64,000 nucleotides of DNA. It comes from Stropharia rugosoannulata (taxonomy: Eukaryota > Basidiomycota > Agaricomycetes > Agaricales > Strophariaceae). The translations under genes were made by a program, and so were the position numbers. This document shows positions 58,889-64,000 of this stretch, piece after piece. Position 1 is the first letter of the stretch. Each line of letters starts with the position of its first letter. A model generated the notes under the pieces. It was not told the DNA's origin. It saw only the letters and a program-made list of their open reading frames with translations, and did no database searches. Where the stretch lies: positions 3,273,309-3,337,308 of the forward strand of contig JANCIK010000009.1 of the NCBI GenBank assembly GCA_028532985.1, written 5' to 3'.

Positions 58889-59399
58889 CTACCGTAGTAG
58901 GGGTGTGGTTGTGCAAGGTTTGCTGTAGATTGTAGTGGGTGTCCGCACTATAGCATTGCAGCAATTGTTGTGCAATTGTTGTGCAAGACTCGATCGAGGT
59001 GTCGGCAGGGCTCGGCTTCGGATACTGCCGCTGCCGCTGCCACCTGCCCGGGCTCCTGTCTGCGCGCCCGCATCGCGCCCGGGCCCCGCATCGCCCCGGC
59101 GCCCGTACCTTTTCAGGACGGGGCGCATGCTTATGTAATGCGTTCCAGGCCTTAGGGTCCATCTGATGCGCCCTTTTGGCGGCACGCTCGGCTTCGGTGC
59201 TTTCCGTAGCCCCGCTCACGTAGCGCGCCCCGCTCGTCCGCGCATACAGCTTGCGCGCAGCGGCCCTCCCCGGGGTTTCTTCTCAATGCTTAGCACATTT
59301 ACTTACATTAGCCTCATTGAGAATTCTCCTGTCCATCCTCAATACTTTGCGCAGCTGCACTCTCAGTGCACCCCCCTGTCTTGGCCCTGTCCCACACAT
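58889..59399 (-). CDS. Hypothetical small basic protein gene
   Basis: Exon 1 (59399-59307) encodes MCGTGPRQGGALRVQLRKVL and a short basic helix. Exon 2 (59249-59109) reads LYARTSGARYVSGATESTEA and then KRAHQMDPKAWNALHKHAP, both phase 0 with GTAAGT and GTACGG donors. A likely third exon, Ser/Gly/Gln-rich, runs to the stop near 58889. I recognise no domain. Two exons with matching phase and ordinary donors make a gene more likely than chance, but the 3' end is a guess. Confidence 0.45.
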
Positions 59400-59602
59400 G
59401 GTACAAGGAGCTTGCGCCCCCGCGGTTACCACTTCACGCGCTTGGCGCAGTTACTTACGCATTATCATCATCGAGCATGACCTTGCCCACATCACTCAAG
59501 TCAGGCAAGATATTTATAGGGCACGATATTATTAGTACATGATCACATAGCATACAAATAATCGACAGTCTGGCACAATTCGCTGAGACAACATTTAGCC
59601 AT

Positions 59603-62600
59603 TTAAATTAGACGCGTGAGCTTTATTAAGTGACTGTTAGGTGGAAATGGAAATATATACGCAAGTGAGAGGGCGTACCGTTTGGCTTTGTTATCCTTAC
59701 TAATCTCACCTCCCTTGCGCTTCTTGTCGACTGTCGTTGTCAGGATGGCCGCAAAACTGTGTGTCACGTCGCCAAGCAAGAGTTTCCAGGAGGCGGTGCT
59801 ATCCAGCTGGTACTTAGAATGATCAGCAAGGGCCTGACCCCACCATGCCAGCAACGTCATGACGGATACGACGCCATTTGGGCCGCTCTTCCTGAGAGGG
59901 TCCCAATCCGAAGGATTCGGAGCGTTGTACTCCGGTAAAGTTGTCCCATCGACGCCCTTCCGGAAAGAGGGTTGCATTTCGTTCCACCACTTGCTGACTG
60001 CAATCCCCAATTCGGCAGAATCAGGAATGAAAGGAATTTCGTCGTACCGTCGAACACCTTGCTTCGATAATTTTGCCCACTTCTGCCATTCTTCGGGGCG
60101 ACGAGCAACGGCGGGAAGAGCGGTCTGCGGAGTCATGTTAAATTCAGGTAAGTTGGCGGTAGTAAAGAACTCGCTTTCGAACCACTAACTCCACCAAATT
60201 TCAACTTCTCTTCAAGATTAAACCAGGCATCAACACATGCCTTCCACTCCGTTCCTAAGTCGCGAGACAGAAAGTGACGCTTGGCGAGAGTGATCCATGC
60301 CGGGGGATCACTGATATCGACATTCTCCTTTTGACGCGGAGCACTGGTAGTCGAATCACCAATCTGATTAAGTAGCTCAGATCGCTTAGACGGGATAGCA
60401 GGCCTCGTGGAGCGTCGTCGAACTTCGTCACGCTGATTGTGGCTTGTATCAGATGAAAGCGGGATCTGCAGCGTGGTTTTAGGGAGCCAATTCACGGTGG
60501 GAGCTGTCTGTGTGTCCACTGCGGCCGTCGAGGCAGGGGCAGCGGAAGATAGGGCAGATGCACATACGGGTGCGACAGGGGCAGGTGGTAGTGTACGCGA
60601 ACCTGTGGTTTCGCCGGACTTCTGCAGGATTGCTCTGTCTACATCAGGCACGGCTGAAGTTGGTGGAGTTGATTGGGCATCCAGAGCATTCTGTTGCGCT
60701 GCCAAAGAACTTGTGTCTTCAGATAGGCAGTTCTGTCGGTTCTCAGACTCGGCTGCGGTTACCAGAAGTCAATTAGAATAGATACAATATTGATTTGAAC
60801 TCGACTTACATGGAAACTTTTGTAAAAAGTTTTCGAGAACTGCATTTGATGCAGCAAATACATCATCTGGAAACGATTGGTTACTGAAGTCAGGGTTGAA
60901 TAGAGGGTCGCAGTAGTTGGGCATATCCCAAGACGGCAGGGGGAAGATGAAATTGTCTGTGAGATATGAATGTTAGATATGCAAAATAGGCCATGTAGTG
61001 GTCATTACTGACAAGTTGAATCTGCATTGCCATAAGCTGTCCCACCATCTCTGACACCGCCTACACCCTGATTGTTCGAAGTCCCTTGAACACGGCCGTC
61101 CCAGGCAGTATCTTGAGTAAGCTGGTCAAAAGATAATGGCGTGTCGAAGGTGAATGGTGCAAGAATGGAACTTTGAGCAAGCACGTGATTTCCGTGAAAG
61201 GATGGTGCAAGAGGTTCGGGGGCGAGTTGTGCAAGAGGTTCAGGGGCAAGTTGTGCAAGAGGTTTGGGGGCGAGTTGTGCAAGAGGTTCGAGAGCGAGTG
61301 GTGCAAGAGGTCCGGGAGCGAGTGGTGCAAGACGTTCGGAAGCAAGTGGTGCAAGAGGTTTGGGGGTGAGTGGTGCAAGAGTGTTGGGAGACGGTGGTGC
61401 AAGGGTTCCGCGAGCAAGTCGACCTGGTGTGTTGGGGTTGCTAACACTTGCAACGTCAATTTCACCGAATGGTGGAGAGGCGGTAGGGGCAGAGGTGAGT
61501 GGGGCCCCGATAGATGGTTTTGCTGGTGCAGGAGAACGTACTGGGGCTGGTCCGACCCCTTCTTCGGTACCCGTGCCAGCTGCCACACCGCCTTCGGATC
61601 TGCCGTCACTTGCGTTCTTGCTGTCAGTTACGCCTTGACTAAGCGATGTTGATTTCGCTCGTGCTGCGAAGAGAGAAGTTAGTATGACAAAAGAAATATC
61701 GTAAGTGTCTTACATTGATGCAACTCCTTCAAAAACGCCGTGTACGTTGGCATGACTAGTTCATTGAACTTCGGCGTCATGCCAAAGTCAATCCCAGTGC
61801 TAGTCTTCCCAGCGTGAAAACTAAACAGGTGTATCAGAAAACATTAATGTGGATACAAGACGCTTACCTGGCCACAGTGATCTTGCCATCGGCCGTGACC
61901 CCGGGATACTGACCGCCCATCAGAACGCTGAATGACCACCCTGTGCACTTAGCTAGTGATTTCAATTGATTGCTAAGGTATTCCGGAAGTAATTTAATTG
62001 CCCTATGTAAGAATGTAAATATGTAGTGGCTTATTATACTCGAAATAAATATATCACGTACGCAGTTAGTTCTTCAACCGTTAGATTATCCGCTGCATCT
62101 TCTGTGAACACCTTCCGCTCTTCGTCCTCTTTCAATTTCATAGCCAAGTCGGCTTCAAGCTGATTATGCACCTCTAATTTTATCTCCTCTGATTCCTCTT
62201 CCCAGCGTTTCTGCGTAAGTTTTTTGATACAAGTTAATGCTGGTACCTTCTGACCAGCCTCTGCCTCCAATTGACGAGTGAATTCTTCCAAGTGTGGTTT
62301 CACGCGGTCGCTGTAGTATAACTTGGAGTATTTTTCGACTGCTTTTAAGGTGCGCACTTGATCTTTGCTATCTTCACCGAAATTTTGCAGAGCCTTATTA
62401 AACCTACGGCCGCGTCGACCTGCAATGTGACTTGCTGTATCCGCTCGCCAGCGATACCAATTCTTAATTTGCTATGGGAAGGTAAGCATATACATTTCAA
62501 TTGTTTGATAAACTTAGGCTTACCGTCTTGCGGCGATCAATGGAGCCTTGCAAGCGTGCCTGCTCAGCTTCGCTCAGCGTGTTTACGGATTCCGCGTCTG

Positions 62601-62769
62601 GGAATATGACCGAAATCTCAGGCCACTTTTGAAGGAACTCGCCAATCACGGACGCCCAGAACTGCATGTAATTCGGTCTCTTTTCATTGTATATGGCCCA
62701 GTAACTGCTGAAGTGCCCATTTAAGAAGTCTCGTTGTTCAACGGTTGTCCATTGATGACCCTTAGACAT
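59603..62769 (-). CDS. Telomere-adjacent 926-aa protein with SANT-like N-terminus (Agaricomycete multigene family)
   Basis: Exons: 62769-62524, 62471-62062, 62002-61868, 61820-61714, 61663-61013, 60956-60810, 60752-60190, 60124-59603. The total is 2781 nt, a whole number of codons, with matching phase at all seven introns. The N-terminus GHQWTTVEQRDFLNGHFSSY followed by QIKNWYRWR resembles a SANT/homeodomain-like DNA-binding fold seen in repeated Agaricomycete proteins. Next is a helical Glu/Lys-rich segment. A domain with GWSFSVLMGGQYPG and GIDFGMTPKF follows. Exon 5 has a repeat of LAPLAPEP/LAQLAPKP octapeptides. The C-terminal domain holds RRPEEWQKWAKLSK, VSKWWNEMQPSFRKG, and WDPLRKSGPNGVVSVMTLLAWWGQALADHSKY. 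No lesion is visible. The function is unknown. It is transcribed away from the telomere. Confidence 0.75.
61194..61400. repeat. 24-bp coding minisatellite (LAPLAPEP octapeptides)
   Basis: Within exon 5 of the 926-aa gene, about eight tandem units of 24 bp, each containing GAGTTGTGCAAGAGGTT or a close variant on the plus strand, encode Leu-Ala-Pro-rich octapeptides on the minus strand. Confidence 0.8.
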
Positions 62770-62881
62770 CTAGTAAACCTTAGTATTGAGCAATGTAAAT
62801 GTGTGTATACTTTACTTACTATTAATTCTTGCAATACTCTTGCAATACTCCTCGAACACTCCTACGCGCTTGGCATGGGTT

Positions 62882-63154
62882 AGGGTTTAGGGTTTAGGGT
62901 GGGATCCACCACTCACCGAAGGTGAGTGGTGGCGTTTACTTAGCTGTATGAGGTATCGACCAGTTGCAAAGGACCCTACACCTAACGAAGGAGTAAAGGG
63001 CGCTTTCGGGATACCCCTCATCAGTGCAACCTGGCCTGCTTTTATAGACGTCTGGCGACGGTCTGTGCGCATGAGAGGGTGCTAATGCGTTTACACGCTG
63101 TCTACCCCGAGGACCATTCCACACCGCATGATCAGGTCACCAGGTCATCCGGGC
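62882..63154. repeat. Subtelomeric 273-bp unit, copy 1
   Basis: The unit opens with AGGGTTTAGGGTTTAGGG, an interstitial telomeric tract, then the palindrome at 62906-62932. It ends GTCATCCGGGC. Copy 2 follows directly and differs by one base that I found (GACGTCTGG against GACATCTGG). Confidence 0.9.
62906..62932. repeat. Perfect 12-bp palindrome with GAA loop
   Basis: CCACCACTCACC, GAA, GGTGAGTGGTGG. The same structure recurs at 63179-63205 in the second unit. Confidence 0.9.
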
Positions 63155-63427
63155 AGGGTTTAGGGTTTAGGGTGGGATCCACCACTCACCGAAGGTGAGT
63201 GGTGGCGTTTACTTAGCTGTATGAGGTATCGACCAGTTGCAAAGGACCCTACACCTAACGAAGGAGTAAAGGGCGCTTTCGGGATACCCCTCATCAGTGC
63301 AACCTGGCCTGCTTTTATAGACATCTGGCGACGGTCTGTGCGCATGAGAGGGTGCTAATGCGTTTACACGCTGTCTACCCCGAGGACCATTCCACACCGC
63401 ATGATCAGGTCACCAGGTCATCCGGGC
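63155..63427. repeat. Subtelomeric 273-bp unit, copy 2
   Basis: Exact period of 273 bp from copy 1, same interstitial telomeric tract and palindrome. Confidence 0.9.
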
Positions 63428-63862
63428 ACTTTGGCCCATCATAACCGATGCTTCTCATGCGCGGGCTACTCCAAGAATAGCTCAACGCTCCCAGCCATTG
63501 TTCTACGAAGAAGTAGAACGTCTCATGCTGTCTAAATATAAAATCAAGACAAAAATACACTGCCTCTGCGTGAGTGCAGCTATAAATAATGACTATCTCC
63601 CACCGGTGACGTTTCGCACCGGTGTAATTACGGGTTCACACCGCCCGCGGTCCCGATTAAGGGTGCGCGGTCGTGGAAGCCTCTTTCGTTCTTAAAATAA
63701 CAATAACCCTTGCCGCGCCGCCGGTCCCCTTCGGCTGTGCCTAAGTTGGGTGACGACTATTAAGGTTTAGGTTACTACCTGTGCGTGTGACACCGCCGGT
63801 GATGTCTGCGCGCGCGCAGAAGTTACCGACGCGTACTAGGCGACCCGAGGCCACATTGGGAC
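63428..63862. other. Subtelomeric junction sequence, no gene seen
   Basis: Unique-looking sequence between the tandem units and the telomere. It contains two CACCGGTG palindromes at about 63602 and 63617 and a CpG-rich block at 63640-63740. An open frame at 63498-63695 has no recognisable feature. Confidence 0.5.
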
Positions 63863-64000
63863 TTTAGGGTTTAGGGTTTAGGGTTTAGGGTTTAGGGTTT
63901 AGGGTTTAGGGTTTAGGGTTTAGGGTTTAGGGTTTAGGGTTTAGGGTTTAGGGTTTAGGGTTTAGGGTTTAGGGTTTAGGGTTTAGGGTTTAGGGTTTAG
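63863..64000 (+). repeat. Telomere: TTTAGGG repeats, 19 full units plus 5 nt
   Basis: An uninterrupted run of the heptamer TTTAGGG reaches the window's last base. The G-rich strand runs 5' to 3' towards the end, as at a right-hand chromosome end. The unit is the seven-base Arabidopsis type and not the six-base TTAGGG type common in fungi. Confidence 0.97.

Noticed and set aside
62887..63397. Pairs of identical short minus-strand frames
   Set aside because: They are simply the two copies of the 273-bp non-coding subtelomeric unit.
1..64000. CRISPR arrays, operons or bacterial elements
   Set aside because: Introns, TATA promoters and the telomere show this is a fungal nuclear chromosome; no regularly spaced direct repeats of the CRISPR type were seen.

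Overview
This window looks like the right-hand end of a chromosome from a filamentous basidiomycete (Agaricomycete). Genes are split by many introns of about 45-65 nt with GTRNGT donors and YAG acceptors. The families present are typical of mushroom-forming fungi: a NACHT NTPase, an NB-ARC/TPR NLR, a HET-domain protein, DUF6533/DUF6534-type membrane proteins, an HNH_2 protein, a CVNH lectin and small cysteine-rich secreted proteins. The window ends in a pure run of the heptamer TTTAGGG (63863-64000), so position 64000 is at or next to the physical telomere. I cannot name the species.

Layout. 1-4895 (minus): NACHT-type NTPase with two enormous low-complexity inserts. 4896-14790: GC-rich then gene-poor DNA with microsatellites. 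14874-17579 (plus): small secreted protein and an HNH-endonuclease-like gene. 17590-18306 (minus): DEAD-box helicase relic. 18839-19060 and 25385-25606: two copies of a 222-bp CACTG-ended miniature transposon. 20025-21327: disordered basic protein. 22725-23766 (minus): an intact Rho1-type GTPase, the only clear housekeeping gene. 24196-28172 (minus): two unknown proteins and a secreted cysteine-containing protein. 29408-31560: HET-domain protein. 32861-33702: small zinc-finger protein. 34399-36352: broken chitin-deacetylase-like gene. 37668-38460 (minus): partial DUF6533 membrane protein. 40836-41285 (minus): secreted cysteine-rich protein. 43225-44955 (minus): FAD monooxygenase. 46085-46555: secreted CVNH lectin. 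47823-48376: small cupin. 50325-51681: DUF6534 membrane protein. 51833-54178: NB-ARC/TPR NLR pseudogene. 54179-58888: no confident gene. 58889-62769 (minus): two genes next to the telomere, one encoding a 926-aa modular protein. 62882-63427: tandem 273-bp subtelomeric units carrying internal telomeric repeats. 63863-64000: telomere.

Functionally the arm is rich in accessory genes: self/non-self recognition (NACHT, NB-ARC, HET), secreted candidates that could act at the host or microbe interface (three cysteine-rich proteins, CVNH lectin, chitin-deacetylase relic), and small-molecule chemistry (FAD monooxygenase, cupin). Pseudogenes and the miniature transposon pair fit a fast-evolving subtelomere. 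Most gene models below were assembled by hand: I joined exons at visible splice sites and checked that reading frame is kept. Product names rest on motif recognition, not on database searches.
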